This document shows positions 33,120 through 44,163 of a DNA stretch of 64,000 bases, one piece after another (the first letter of the stretch is position 1; each line of letters begins with the position of its first letter). The stretch comes from Thozetella sp. PMI_491 (lineage: Eukaryota > Ascomycota > Sordariomycetes > Chaetosphaeriales > Chaetosphaeriaceae), in the NCBI GenBank assembly GCA_021432635.1, contig MU270027.1, forward strand, positions 124,001-188,000, read 5' to 3'. The notes below the pieces were generated by a model, which worked only from the letters and a program-made list of their open reading frames with translations, had not been told where the DNA came from and did not search any database. Made by a program: the position numbers and the translations under genes.

Positions 33120-34976
33120 GGCTGCGGTTTGTGACGGCTTGGAGATATCGGAAAGCAAATACTGCGAGTTTAGAGATTAAACAAGACCCTCGGAGATACG
33201 CACGATAATTAATGGATGGAATGTGCGCAGCTAGGAAGATCCGTGGGACGATGTTGCTACGAGCGGAGACAGCGAGGCTCGTTGTTTACAATGGATGGCG
33301 TCCGGCAAAAACCCGCATTGGGGAACTATCGGAACGCATCTGCTCCACCAGAAACCTGGGGAAAGGGCGGCCGCCACTGGCAGAACAATACTGCCAGAGT
33401 AGACCGCTTAGCGACGTTTGAGTTCACCGTCGGGCACGCGCCAAACGACCCCGTCCAAGGTAGTGCTGTGGTCATCTTTGAATGTGGCTATATATACGGA
33501 GACCGAATGAAAGGTACTCATTTCGAGATATTGGGTGGTGCTATATATTACCAAAGAATTTGTTGCTCTACTCCAGACACCATTCACAGACAAGTGAACA
33601 TCACCCTCAGCTTTGGGCCCTGTCAAGGAGGCGTGCAAGCATGTGAAAATACAGTACCAGCCACTGTGTGTGGAACATTGTGGCTGAAGCTATCTGAAAT
33701 GGGAAAGAGCAATTGGACCCAGTCCGCACTAGGGGTCGGGTAAGTAACACTCGTCATAGGCAGCAAGTTTCCCCTCCTTGTCTGCCTCTAGTGTATCAAA
33801 GGGAATTACTTGCTTGTGCTGAAATTGATCGCGGCAAGCCGCCGCACAATTCTTTACCCTGCAGTGGACATTGGCTCTGGATGGCGGCGCAGGCGACTCC
33901 TGTAGGCACCTGCTAGCGATCAGGATGGTCTGACAGGCACCCGCCCCCTGCCGCTTTCGTCCTCAGCTGAGATTGTGATAGATGGCTTGACTCGGTGCCA
34001 ATGTTGGAGCAAAACGGACGATGCGGGGAACCTGTACCTACTTGGCCCTCCATTTGCGAGCCAGCTCCCTGCTCATTGGGGGCAGCGGTGCTTGCAAGGA
34101 CCATATCCTCCGTTTGCATGATAGTCGCAGTTGCATCCCGGGAAATGACGGCAGAGACCCAGGAGACCCAGGAAGCTCTCACGCTTCCTCCCCGCTGCTC
34201 CTCTTCGACCCCCATCAGACGGCGTCTCGTGGCCCATTGCAGCCAAGGAGCTTGTCGAAATCCGAACCAAACTACACCCCCAGCCCGCCGCAGCCGTCAA
34301 ATCCCGCCGGGGCCCTGCAGCTGCATGACTTGCTTCGACTAGGCGCATGGATATCAGCATCATCCAGCCCCTCTTTGATCATCTCACGCCATCGCCCTCA
34401 ACCCGGGAACCGTCTTTCCACCGTCCTCCAAGCCACCACATCATAGCTCTCGGCAAGGCACAACGCTCTCCAATAGAATCCAGCCGCTGTATCAACGGGC
34501 AAGTGAGTCCCAGCACTTGGGTGAGTGTCTCAAACCTTCCCACACCTGCGCCCAGAATTCTCTCTTCAGCCGGCATTAAACGTCGTGCAACGTCGATGCC
34601 CCGCAGTCGATAACCAAAGGTTGAGGAAATGATGTGACTTCGTCCGCATTGCCGCAGTCTTTTCATCTCTTCATCTCGTTTGCCCAAGTCCACGCTTCCA
34701 GTCGCGTCTCCTGGTGCTAGCATTGCATTGTGCTGACGGAGCTGAGCTAGCTGATCCATAGCTCTCCCTGCCCGATTCGCTACCTCCAGTTGGGCTCCTG
34801 CGTCTTTCCCGCCAACACCATCCAACACCATCTTCCAAACAACCTCCCAATTGTCTCACCCTCGTGACCTTCTAGACCTCTTGGCTGGACTCTTCCTCGC
34901 AGTCGGTGGTCTCCGCACGATTATTTCATCATCTCAAATGTACCCGCAGTGATACTTCGCGCCCATCTCGCCCGCT
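33120..34976. other. Long divergent intergenic region
   Basis: About 1.86 kb between the diverging Iwr1 (-) and CBM48 (+) genes. A 175-codon frame at 33216-33743 shows no recognisable domain and is probably chance. The right 300-400 bases are C/T-rich and likely the leader of the CBM48 gene. Confidence 0.5.
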
Positions 34977-37370
34977 ATGGCTTCGCCGAAGATCCCAGTC
35001 ATCATCACATATCAGAAGCCCGGCACCCAGCCACCCCTCTTCGTGGCCGGGACTTTTTCCGATCCACAATGGGAGCCTATCCAAATGGAGTTTGCCACCG
35101 ATGACGACGGGGAGCACATCTTCAAAAAAGAGGTGGCGGTAGCCCCCGGTGCCCAGATCCAGTACAAGTTCCGCGTCGGCACGGGAGACTGGTGGGTGCT
35201 TGACGAGGGTGCTTCTATTGTTACTGACGAAGCTGGAAATCGCAACAACGTGCTAGAGGCTCCATCTGCGAAAGAGTACATACCCCTATCGTCGACGATC
35301 TCTTCCTCCAGCGCTAACCATCATAGTTCCGCAACCGAGTCAGCCACGACTAAGAGCGATGAACTCCCCTCCCCCAAACATAACGAGGATACCAAGAAGA
35401 AAGATAATTCCCAGCTGGCTTCTGATATTCCAGTCAAATCGGAAGATAAGACGAGAACATCAACTGAGACTGACGAAAACCCGCTAATGTCAGCGGAGGT
35501 CGAGGGGAGTCAACTCAACGGGATTCGAGCCGATAGTGCGCTAAAGCAGGAAAATGACGGCGACAATGTATCGCATATACCTCTCGGAATGGAGCCAAAG
35601 GAAGTGGCTTCTAAGGATGAGGAGTCCGATATCATCGACCTTAACAATGCATCTCCAGCGCTGGTGCCAGTGAAGGAGGCAGAAACGAACGCCCCTGACG
35701 CGAAGACGAAAGATATCAAGCCTGATGATAACACAGCCACCGAGACCTCATCTAGACCCGTGGCACACCAACAAGACAAGCAAGAGCACGGTAGTATTGC
35801 CGTAGAAGAGAAGCTTCCAGAGGCAAAAGACGTGCAGCCTAAAGAAGAACCAGGCGAGAGCGACTTGCCCAAGCCGGTTGCAAATGCTGCCAAGGAAGCT
35901 CTGAGCCGAAGGGAGCCTTCATCAGGAGCTAGCACCCCGAGCTTCGTGAACATTGCGGCCGAGGTGGCCGACTCGGCAGCACTCCTAGATCAGGAGGAGA
36001 AAGAGCCAGAGCTCTCGGATGCAGAAGCTGGCAAGATTGGCCTCCGACGACTCTCTTCAACTCCCATTCCCGAGGTGGCCCGCACGGCGGCCGAGGTCGC
36101 CGACAGTGCTCAAGCATTGGACGAAGAAGAGGTAGGTCCCCCTCGTGCTCAGTTCCAACGAATCTGTAGCCAACTGTTCCGGTCGCAGCCCCCTTTCGAG
36201 TACGAGCCACTTCCAGCTGCCTACGACGACTTTTACGAAGACGAGGATGTGCATGGTGATCACAAGCCTCCTCTCTTCTCGCATGAATGTATCGGAATGG
36301 ACGGCGATGACGGCCATGAAGAGATCCGCGGGACAGAGGACGAATTGGAGGACGGTGGTGCCCTCGAGAGAACCAACTCCGGGGTGGAATACGATGTGGA
36401 CAAGGTCGACCTGAACGACCCGACATTAGAGCAGTTCCCATCGAGTCGTGCGGACATCTACAGCACCGTTCGCAAGATCGAAACGGGGCTAGGGGAGGAC
36501 CACTCGGTATTCGAAGGAGTACCCCCTTCGCCGATCGTCGGGTCCTCAAGGAGAGGCACGGATGACATCCTCGGGGATTACTACGCAGCCTCGCCGGTGG
36601 CAACCAGTCCCGTCATCACTCGGAACCATGACCGTCTCCGCGTCTCAAGGTCGGCCCACGGCTCGAATAGCTCCCTCTCCTTGCAGTCTATCTCGGAGGG
36701 AGACGAGCCAGAGCCTGCTGACGATGAGGACGGGTCGCCGCAGGGTCTCAGGCCAAATCTAGGCAAACCCAAACTTAAGCCCTTGATAACGCCGGACAGC
36801 GACGAGGACGAAGGCGTAGCCATGAGCTTTAGCGACAAGACGCCCAGGAAGAATCCAGCTGGGGAGACGGGCCTTCTTACCCCAGAAGCTGCTCCATCCC
36901 CCAAGTCTTTTGTCCCTGAAATCCCTCCGGAGCCGGTGCCTGACATTTCCGATCCCATCCCCGCGGCCGCGCTGCCCGAGACCAGTCTGGATGGCGGGAG
37001 CGCTCGGGAAGAGGCAACGAAGACCCCAAAGACCCCGAAAACCATCCTAGCGGAAAGCGAGGAGAACAACAGCCCTCGAATTGTTCTCGAACCTGCCGAA
37101 GAAACCGTTCCGGAACGGCCGAGCTCTGAGGACATAGAAGAACCTCAGCCGGTGTCTCTCGCTTCTGAGACCGAGGGCACCGCCACCAGCTCCAATCTGA
37201 TCAAGCGGGTCGTTCCAGGGTCTCAAAATGGCTCCCGTCCCGGCACACCGGCGTCGATGCACTCAAACAACCTGCAAGGTGGTGATACACAAGGCTGGTT
37301 TAGTGCTTTCTTTCGTGTGCTCTTCAACTGGTTTGGCACCTTCATCAACCGACTGTATGGAGGTCGCTGA
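34977..37370 (+). CDS. CBM48 (glycogen-binding-like) protein with hydrophobic C-terminal tail
   Basis: A continuous frame of 797 aa from ATG 34977. Residues ~5-95 form a CBM48/AMPK-beta-like domain: IPVIITYQKPGTQPPLFVAG, then FSDPQWEPIQM, then IQYKFRVGTGDWWVLDEGAS, including the aromatic sugar-stacking positions. Yeast Crp1 and Mdg1 share such an N-terminal module. The rest is mainly acidic, Ser/Pro/Glu-rich and disordered. A short motif AAEVADSA(A/Q)xLD is duplicated at about residues 324 and 370. The end, GWFSAFFRVLFNWFGTFINR followed by LYGGR, is a hydrophobic amphipathic tail that could insert into a membrane or lipid droplet. A 57-nt segment at 36132-36188 starts GTAGGT and ends CGCAG. 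It is divisible by three, so it may be an intron, giving 778 aa, or optionally spliced. Function uncertain. Confidence 0.85.
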   Translation: MASPKIPVIITYQKPGTQPPLFVAGTFSDPQWEPIQMEFATDDDGEHIFKKEVAVAPGAQIQYKFRVGTGDWWVLDEGASIVTDEAGNRNNVLEAPSAKEYIPLSSTISSSSANHHSSATESATTKSDELPSPKHNEDTKKKDNSQLASDIPVKSEDKTRTSTETDENPLMSAEVEGSQLNGIRADSALKQENDGDNVSHIPLGMEPKEVASKDEESDIIDLNNASPALVPVKEAETNAPDAKTKDIKPDDNTATETSSRPVAHQQDKQEHGSIAVEEKLPEAKDVQPKEEPGESDLPKPVANAAKEALSRREPSSGASTPSFVNIAAEVADSAALLDQEEKEPELSDAEAGKIGLRRLSSTPIPEVARTAAEVADSAQALDEEEVGPPRAQFQRICSQLFRSQPPFEYEPLPAAYDDFYEDEDVHGDHKPPLFSHECIGMDGDDGHEEIRGTEDELEDGGALERTNSGVEYDVDKVDLNDPTLEQFPSSRADIYSTVRKIETGLGEDHSVFEGVPPSPIVGSSRRGTDDILGDYYAASPVATSPVITRNHDRLRVSRSAHGSNSSLSLQSISEGDEPEPADDEDGSPQGLRPNLGKPKLKPLITPDSDEDEGVAMSFSDKTPRKNPAGETGLLTPEAAPSPKSFVPEIPPEPVPDISDPIPAAALPETSLDGGSAREEATKTPKTPKTILAESEENNSPRIVLEPAEETVPERPSSEDIEEPQPVSLASETEGTATSSNLIKRVVPGSQNGSRPGTPASMHSNNLQGGDTQGWFSAFFRVLFNWFGTFINRLYGGR

Positions 37371-37941
37371 AGCTGGTGCAAGAATGTCGCGTAATGTGAT
37401 AACGCTCATGAACCACGGGCTCGATCAAGCTTGATACGAGGATACGAGATACGACTAGCAAGGAATACCGCCAGGCACGAAATAAAAATTGTACGAGTAA
37501 TGTGAGGATCTGGCGGCTGGAAGCCCGGCGCGGCCTCCTTAGGGTATGAGACTGAGGATCCCGTCTGGTAATTTGGCCGCTCTGGGGTGGCGATAAGCTT
37601 CGGATGAGTTTGCCAAGGAGGTTTTGCTTAATTGTAACTGAGAGGCTAGCCAGAATGGAAACTATTTCCACTCAGGACTTGCAGTCCTTGTCTACGTGAA
37701 GAGGAGCTCGTGCCTACAGCGTCGCACCGGTAGGGAGTAACGATTAGTATGAAATAGGGGTACATAGGGTATCTGTGGTACATACTATAGTAGTGTGGGC
37801 CCAGCCGTGGGGGTATGACGCGCACTTGACTGGGCGGTGAAAATAGGCAATTGCTTGCGAGCTCTGGGCAGAAAAAAAAATCGCCCTCATTACCTGCGAA
37901 CTGTGTAGCCATCACGCGACAACCGGTCACCAAAAAACATC
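37371..37941. other. Intergenic
   Basis: About 0.57 kb holding the 3' end of the CBM48 gene and the promoter of the helicase. No other gene recognised. Confidence 0.6.
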
Positions 37942-39774
37942 ATGTGGAGAAGCGCACTCGACTCTATGTGCGTCCTATGCCGCCTCTCCACGGCTCCTAT
38001 GAGGCCCCTGGCGACGCCGATCCAGCCATGGCTCGTGCAGCGCTCATTCGCAACCCGCCAGACGCGGCGGCCATCGCGAATGGTCCTCTCGGACCGCGTC
38101 GACCGACCTCCTCCCAGCCGTACGGACCCTACTAAGCGACCGCGCAGGCGCACTGGGTACGATGGCCCATTTGGCGGCATGAACCGCACCGTTGCCAACA
38201 TCGAGCCGCCCAAGGCGCGTGCCGCGAAACCTGAAACCCGGGACCGAGGCGGACGAAGGGGGAAGGACAGCGGCGGGAGGGACACGCGCAAGGCTTTGAA
38301 GATGCAGCGTGCGCTACACCCGATCGGATACGGTCACAGGACCAGGGTCAAGGCAGACTTGGAAAAGATCGAGTCCTTCGACCAGTTTGATCTCCTGCCC
38401 GAGGTGAAGGAAGCTATCGGAGGCGAGGCGCTCAAGGGCATGGTGGACATCAAGCCGACGCCTGTGCAGAAGCTCGCCGTCCCGGCGCTCCTAGGGCAGA
38501 AGCTCCCCTCTTCGTCCGGCAAAAGAACTTCCCCGAGCGCCGAGAGGAAGGAGTTCCTTTTGGCGGCCGAGACCGGGTCGGGAAAGACACTGGCGTACTT
38601 ACTCCCATGCATCAATGCGCTGAAAAAGGGCGAGATCGATAATGCCGGGGTCGCCGCCTACAATCAGCGCCTGGAGGCGGAGAAGGAGAAGCACTTTGGA
38701 CAGCCTCTGGCGAAATGGGTTGACAAGTTCGAGCCGCATCCGAACAAGGCCAGGCCCCGCGTCGTTGTCTTGGTCCCGACCGCCGAGCTGGTCGACCAGG
38801 TCACTAGTGTGGCCAAAAGCATTGCTCATGTCGCCCGCCTGAAGATCCGACCCATATCTGCAACCTTCAAGCCGATGAAAATCCAGGAGAGCCTTTACCA
38901 CAATCTTGGTGTGGACATGGTCGTCGCGACTCCCCATCTGCTCGCCGCCATTGCCGTGTCGGACCCCAACGTACTGTCTCGCGTGAGCCACCTCGTGATC
39001 GACGAGGCCGACTCGCTCCTCGACCGGAGTTTCTCCCCGGAGACGACAAAAATTCTCGAGCGAGCCATGCCGTCGCTGGAGCAGCTCGTTCTGTGCTCGG
39101 CGACAATCCCTAAGCGCCTCGATACTTATCTTGAGAAACACTTCCCTAACATCCAGCGCATCACGACTCCCAACTTGCACGCAATTCCTCGCCGTATCCA
39201 GCTCGGCGTTATAGATGTCTCCAAAGAGCCGTATCGCAACAACAAGCTCCTAGCATGCGCCGATGCTATCTGGACCATTGGCAAGGATGCTGCATCGCAG
39301 CAGGGCCCAGCTAGCGGCGAGACCGACGTAAAGCGCATCATGGTGTTTGTCAACGAGCGCGAGACCACCAAAGAAGTGGCCGACTATTTGACGTCGCGTG
39401 GGGTCGACGCCGTCGCCCTGAATCGCGACACACTTGAGCACCGGCAGTCGGAGATGCTAGCCTCGTTCACGACAAAGGAGCCGATGAGGGTGGTGCCAAC
39501 CCCACAACTGCCCCCGGGGAAGGGCCGGCGGCTACCGAACACCAAAGTTATCGTAGCCACGGATTTAGCCTCGCGGGGTATTGACACCCTAGCGGTCCGC
39601 CATGTCGTGCTCTACGACGTGCCGCACACGACAATCGACTTCATCCACCGCCTTGGCCGCGCTGGCAGGATGGGCCGACGTGGGAGGGGCATCGTGCTCG
39701 TGGGCAAGGATGACCGCCGCGATGTGGTTTCTGAGGTCAGGGAGAGCATGTACATGGGACAGGCGCTCGTGTAG
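37942..39774 (+). CDS. MRH4: Mitochondrial DEAD-box ATP-dependent RNA helicase Mrh4
   Basis: Intronless frame of 610 aa from ATG 37942. The first ~50 residues are Arg/Ser/Ala-rich with no acids ([14 protein letters not shown], then [15 protein letters not shown]), a typical mitochondrial presequence. Helicase motifs follow in order: a Q-like region with [15 protein letters not shown]; motif I AETGSGKT (about 209-216); Ia PTAELVDQ; Ib VATPHLL; II DEAD (about 354-357); [34 protein letters not shown] (about 569). Segments between the core motifs match the Mrh4 branch rather than the nuclear DEAD-box families. In yeast, Mrh4 is required for assembly of the mitochondrial large ribosomal subunit through the 21S rRNA. 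Localisation to the matrix follows from the presequence. Confidence 0.93.
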   Translation: MWRSALDSMCVLCRLSTAPMRPLATPIQPWLVQRSFATRQTRRPSRMVLSDRVDRPPPSRTDPTKRPRRRTGYDGPFGGMNRTVANIEPPKARAAKPETRDRGGRRGKDSGGRDTRKALKMQRALHPIGYGHRTRVKADLEKIESFDQFDLLPEVKEAIGGEALKGMVDIKPTPVQKLAVPALLGQKLPSSSGKRTSPSAERKEFLLAAETGSGKTLAYLLPCINALKKGEIDNAGVAAYNQRLEAEKEKHFGQPLAKWVDKFEPHPNKARPRVVVLVPTAELVDQVTSVAKSIAHVARLKIRPISATFKPMKIQESLYHNLGVDMVVATPHLLAAIAVSDPNVLSRVSHLVIDEADSLLDRSFSPETTKILERAMPSLEQLVLCSATIPKRLDTYLEKHFPNIQRITTPNLHAIPRRIQLGVIDVSKEPYRNNKLLACADAIWTIGKDAASQQGPASGETDVKRIMVFVNERETTKEVADYLTSRGVDAVALNRDTLEHRQSEMLASFTTKEPMRVVPTPQLPPGKGRRLPNTKVIVATDLASRGIDTLAVRHVVLYDVPHTTIDFIHRLGRAGRMGRRGRGIVLVGKDDRRDVVSEVRESMYMGQALV

Positions 39775-40286
39775 CCGGACCCACGTGGACTGTATATAAT
39801 CTACTCCTATTTTTATGTAAGAATACGTTGTACACTTACCTGGCAGGACGAGCTCCAATATAGACTAAAAGAAGGTTGGATAGCAGGATCCCTAGGTCCG
39901 GCTTGCCCTGGTGATGGGGTTACACGCGCTACAGTTGCCTCTGGTGTGTGACTTAGGCCCAATGGTTTGGCGGCCGGCGCTAAGGTGCCGAACCGCATTG
40001 CACCGTTTCCCACCTGCAGGATCCGGCGCCGAGCCGGCGAAAATGTCACGAAGTGTGGGGCGCATTCGGATATAGTCCAACGTCCGTTCTACATAGGATT
40101 CGAATAGGGCATACTTAATCAATAAGCGCCGTGGCCTCCAGAACCACTTTATAATATTAGGCTAGACTGACGTGACGGCATTGGGATCTTCAGAATAATC
40201 AAGCCCCAAACCAAAAGGTACCAGCATTCATTCCCTCACCCTCATTCTTCTCTCCTACCCAACCCGGCCATTCTAGAGACATCAGA
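39775..40286. other. Intergenic
   Basis: About 0.5 kb between two plus-strand genes; helicase 3' region and promoter of the hydrolase. No other gene recognised. Confidence 0.6.
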
Positions 40287-41253
40287 ATGGCGAGCGTCGC
40301 ATGCGCCCAGCTTCCCTCTGTGACAGCGGAATACACTGCCAAGGGGCGCTATGAGACGATAGCTGGATTAAAGACCTGTGAGCTGCCCCCGCTCCGCGTG
40401 AGATGACGAGACCACGCATCGCATATCTGACACTTTCAAGACGTGGTTGGTCCTGCGGATGCCAAGCGCGCCATCATTGACATCTACGACATCTTTGGCA
40501 TAGCGCCGCAGACGATCCAGGGTGCGGACCGGCTGTCAGCGCATCTAGATGCCTTGGTCCTCCTGCCGGACTTCTTCAATGGCGCCGCAGCGCAGGACGC
40601 CTGGTTCCCGCCCGACACCGACGAGAAGAAGGCACTGATGAAGCAGTTTATGACGGACGTTGCCAATGTGGGCGCCGTTGTGGAGAAGCTCATCGAGGTC
40701 CGCAAGGAGCTTGGCGAAAAATGGCCGTCGGTCGACGACCATGTCGGTGCCTTCGGGCTGTGCTTCGGAGGTGCGCTCCCACCACGTCAATGGCGGCCGA
40801 GATGCACACCAGTCGGCTTTCCACGCGCGTAGAACACTCGAGCTGATAATTACACAGGCAAGGTCGCTGTACTGGCTTCGGCTGCGGACAACGTAGGTCC
40901 GCTCCGTAGGTTCACCGTCACCGGTACAGGCCATCCAGGGTAAGCATTCTCCACCTCGCAAGTGCGGCGCTTCAAAATAGTTTACTCACACTCTCAGACG
41001 CCTCGATGCTGAGGACGCCAAGGCTCTCAATGCGCCTCACATCTGCCTTGCGTCTTACGGAGAGCCGGCCGACATCGTCGCGCAGTACAAGGAGATTCTG
41101 TCGCAGCCGGGCAAGACTGGCGAGGTAGAGACCTACAGTACCATGCATCACGGGTGGATGGGGGCACGAGCGAAGCTAGGAGATCCGGAGAATCTCAAGG
41201 AGTTCGAGCGCGGCTACACGCAGATTGCCGAGTTCTTTGCCAAACATCTGTAA
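40287..41253 (+). CDS. Dienelactone-hydrolase family protein (AIM2-like alpha/beta hydrolase)
   Basis: Four exons (40287-40377, 40441-40770, 40858-40939, 40998-41253) give 252 aa. The fold is alpha/beta hydrolase of the dienelactone hydrolase family (PF01738). The nucleophile elbow is GLCFGGK with C138 as nucleophile, the family's hallmark Cys in place of Ser. The catalytic His lies in YSTMHHGWMGAR (about 219), and an acidic residue is expected around GEPADIVAQY. The opening MASVACAQLPSVTAEYTAKG and YVVGPADAKRAIIDIYDIFG match cytosolic fungal relatives of yeast Aim2. There is no signal peptide. Bacterial members open dienelactones in chlorocatechol breakdown; the fungal paralogues are uncharacterised esterase-like proteins, so the substrate is unknown. 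Confidence 0.9.
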
Positions 41254-41834
41254 AACCGGGCTATATAAGGCCGGGCTATAGCTCGTGGGTCAAATCCTGC
41301 GGGTTGAACGGGCGCGCCAAACGGAGGCTTGACATCAGAGAGTACTTAATGAGGTTCTTAGATCTCTGCCATGAAATTCTCTCAACCTTGCGTGATTTGT
41401 GGCGTTAATTAAGCTCGATTGGTTGCAGGATGGCTTTTACAAGAGACAGAAGTAGAGCAGCGGGACACAGTTTCTTTCTAAGCTATGTGAAGGTAAGAAG
41501 TTTGTCCGCACTAGCAGCGGTGGTAAGAGGCTCTTCAAAATCATGTATTTACTCGCAAACTGATGCCTCACTTTCTCCGGTTACACACGAGGGAAGAGGC
41601 AGTACGGCAGACCTCCACATCATCTCTGGCCTCGACCCCTTTCCGATGTCAACAGTCCCCACTTTTAGTGCCGACCCGGAAGCACAGAGCTCTATTCTTA
41701 TCGATAAGAGCCTGTGGCTGGTTCCCGCCGCCAAAACTCTCCCGAATCACCAGGCTCCCGCATCCCCGGCTCCCACTACCTCTCCCAACAGTGTGCATTG
41801 CTGCGTGCCGTTGGTTCTCAATTTTTTCGCCAAC
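41254..41834. other. Intergenic; leader of the NSRP1-type gene
   Basis: About 0.58 kb. The downstream frame is open leftwards to 41430 with in-frame ATGs at 41430 and 41646, but that part has no conserved features and reads as leader or promoter. Confidence 0.55.
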
Positions 41835-43052
41835 ATGAGCAGGCCGGGATTCTCGTTTGGCCTCAAGAAATCCGCCCCTGCTAAGCCGGCACTGGCGAAG
41901 CGCGCCAAGGCCGGCTTTGGTGGCGACGAGGACGAGGACGACGCGAGAGTGCAGAAGGACGAGCAAGGCGAGTCCATCACCGAATTCGATGTCTTCGGAA
42001 ACAGGCCCTCGGCATTCGACTCCAATGGCAAGAAAGACACAGCCAAGTTCAAAGCGAGCAATGGCCCTCCGCAGCTCCCTCCTTCCCGAAAAGACAAAGC
42101 CAAGGCCGCCACTACTCAGTTCGGCGATCTTTCCAGCGCGCTTGAGTCGCGCAAGCATGCGCAGGCCGCCGAAGCGCAGGACGCGGCCATATACGATTAC
42201 GACGGAGTATACGACTCGTTTAAGGCGTCAAAGAAGCAGGTGCAAGAGGACGTTGAGAAACGGCCCAAGTACTTCGATTCCCTCCAAAAGGCTGCCGACC
42301 TGCGCGAACGCGACCGACAGATCGCCGAAGACCGGCGCTTGAAGCGGGAACGCGAAGCCGAAGGGGATGAATTTGCAGACAAGGAAAAGTTCGTCACCGA
42401 GGCGTATCGGAAACAGCAAGAGGAGAACCGACGGCTCGAGGCGGAGGAGAAGCGGCGAGAAGAGGAGGAGGCAAAGAAGAACAAGGGCAGAGGCATGTTT
42501 GACTTCTTGAAGCAGACACTTGAGCGCCAAGAAGAAGAGCACGCTGAGAAGATACGGGCCGCTGAGGAGGCCGCCGTCGCCGGACCTAGCAAAAAGGACG
42601 AAGGCGTGGAGAAAGAGAAGACGGACACGGAGCTGGCGCGGGAGATCAACGAGAAGGGTGGAAGAGTTACAATTAACGAAGATGGGGAAGTAGTCGACAA
42701 GCGGGAGCTCCTGGCGGGCGGCCTCAACGTTGGCGCCAAGAAGAAGGCCGAGATGCAGAAGGAGAAGGCACGACAAGCGACGGCAGAGAAGCCTGGCATG
42801 CAGAGCAGGGGCGTCTATGCTGCAGGTGGCAAACAAGCCATGAGGGAACGGCAGACTCGCATGATCGAAGCGCAGATCGAGGAGAGCTTGAAGAGACAGA
42901 GGGAAGAGGAAGAGGAAGAGCGGAAGAAGGTCGAGCTCACCTCCAAAAGTAGGAAGACGGACGCCGATATCTCGAGCGCGAAGGAGAGGTATCTCGCTCG
43001 TAAGAAGGCGGCCGAGGAGGCCAAAAAGAAAGGTTTAGACGAGATTCCCTAG
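41835..43052 (+). CDS. NSRP1/CCDC55-like nuclear speckle splicing protein
   Basis: Intronless frame of 405 aa. I place the start at ATG 41835 (MSRPGFSFGLKKSAPAKPAL) because conserved sequence begins there. Residues ~105-225 carry the NSRP1 N-terminal domain (DUF2040): AIYDYDGVYDSFKASKKQ, then KRPKYFDSLQKAADLRERD, then DRRLKREREAEGDEFADKEK and FVTEAYRKQQEENRRLEAEE. The remainder is a long charged coiled coil rich in Glu, Lys and Arg. The human relative is an SR-related nuclear speckle protein that affects alternative splice-site choice. A nuclear role in pre-mRNA processing is inferred for the fungal protein. No enzyme motif is present. Confidence 0.9.
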   Translation: MSRPGFSFGLKKSAPAKPALAKRAKAGFGGDEDEDDARVQKDEQGESITEFDVFGNRPSAFDSNGKKDTAKFKASNGPPQLPPSRKDKAKAATTQFGDLSSALESRKHAQAAEAQDAAIYDYDGVYDSFKASKKQVQEDVEKRPKYFDSLQKAADLRERDRQIAEDRRLKREREAEGDEFADKEKFVTEAYRKQQEENRRLEAEEKRREEEEAKKNKGRGMFDFLKQTLERQEEEHAEKIRAAEEAAVAGPSKKDEGVEKEKTDTELAREINEKGGRVTINEDGEVVDKRELLAGGLNVGAKKKAEMQKEKARQATAEKPGMQSRGVYAAGGKQAMRERQTRMIEAQIEESLKRQREEEEEERKKVELTSKSRKTDADISSAKERYLARKKAAEEAKKKGLDEIP

Positions 43053-43265
43053 TTTATTCGATACCCAAATCCATGCACTCAAAGGCAACGGCATATGTTT
43101 GTCCGATATCCCGACCGTCCCGGTGCCACATCCTGGGTCGTGGTGTAGTGTACATGTCTCCGACTCTAGCCTCGACAGAATCCCCTGTATGCCACAAATG
43201 GCGGTATGGCGGTATCGTACAGAGCGGAAGGAAGAAATCTACGATGGTACAAGGGTCCGAGAAGT

Positions 43266-43605
43266 CTACGCCCCAAGGCTGTGGTTGCCGACCTCAGACT
43301 GTATCCTCCGGAGGTAGGCGGCGTTGACCTGGTTCCACGCCGCCATGTACTTCTCCATGCACTGTGTGACGCACGTCTTCTCGCTGCTGGAGATAGAGGT
43401 TCCGGGCTTGGGCAGGCATTTCTCAAAGCAGTTCTCGTTGATTTTCTGGTTCGCCCGGACGGCCAGAGCATTAGTGAATATTCATTCCCGACGGGGTCGA
43501 AGGCGGGCCGTGCCAACATACCTCGATTAGCTGCCGCGCGTTGGCCATGTTGGACTCGGACAGCACCTGCTGGATGACGGCCTTCTTGACTGCTTCGGAA
43601 TCCAT
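43266..43605 (-). CDS. TIM13: Mitochondrial import inner-membrane chaperone Tim13
   Basis: Two exons on the complement (43605-43522 and 43445-43266) give 87 aa; the intron has a CACTAATG branch point. Each exon alone is shorter than a typical gene-calling cutoff. The product is a small Tim: MDSEAVKKAVIQQVLSESNM, then INENCFEKCLPKPG, then SSSEKTCVTQCMEKYMAAWN. The twin CX3C motifs (CFEKC and CVTQC, 15 residues between them) form two disulfides through the Mia40/Erv1 relay. With Tim8 it makes a hexamer in the intermembrane space that escorts hydrophobic precursors such as Tim23 and beta-barrel proteins. Length matches orthologues. It faces the lectin gene across a 558-bp divergent promoter. Confidence 0.95.
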
Positions 43606-44163
43606 GGCTGCGACGATAGAGGTTCGCTGGTGTAGGATTGGTTTGCGGTTGCGGTTGCGGTTGCGGTTGCCAATCGAATTCGACCGGGTCGGAGTGCTGG
43701 AGAAGATGCTAGAACGCAAGCTGCCGTTTGCTGTGGCGCCTCGAGAATTTTGTGAGGCTGGTGCTATGGGACGGAGTATGGTCCCAGCGCGCGACGGTGG
43801 TGGGTGGAGAAAAGCCGACAGGGGTAGCTCAGTGAAACAGCTCTTCCCAGCGAATGAGTGTGCGACCCCGGATTTTTCTGCACAGGGCCCCAGCGAGGAA
43901 CCTCTGTCAGGCAAGGAGCAGAAAAAAAAAGGCCAGCAAGACGATTCGGCCGGTAGGAGGCTTTGCCCACACGACACGACATCGTCACCCCTTTTTGGCT
44001 CTCCGGCCACCCAACACTCGACGGCCACGCTTTGCGTTATTCTTCGTTTCCCGGGTCACGTCCCCCCTGCGTCACTCTCCTGTCTGATTTTTTCTTTCTT
44101 AATTTCTTTAGTTGCCCTCCTACCGAGCCCACGGCCAGCGCCTCCGCTGGGGATTGGAGAGCT
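43606..44163. promoter_or_regulatory. Divergent promoter of Tim13 and L-type lectin
   Basis: 558 bp between the two start codons. A hexanucleotide array of GCGGTT (about 4.3 copies, 43645-43670) sits 40 bp upstream of the Tim13 ATG, probably within its leader. A long T-rich tract precedes the lectin start. Confidence 0.6.
43645..43670. repeat. GCGGTT hexanucleotide repeat, ~4.3 copies
   Basis: Perfect tandem GCGGTT units just upstream of the Tim13 start codon, on the complement reading AACCGC. Short enough to vary in length between strains. Confidence 0.9.

Noticed and set aside
33216-33743. 175-codon plus-strand frame between Iwr1 and the CBM48 gene
   Set aside because: No domain, no plausible splice structure and a composition unlike the neighbouring genes; taken as chance.
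41430-41834. Upstream in-frame extension of the NSRP1-type protein
   Set aside because: The extra 135 residues lack conserved features; family similarity starts exactly at the ATG at 41835.
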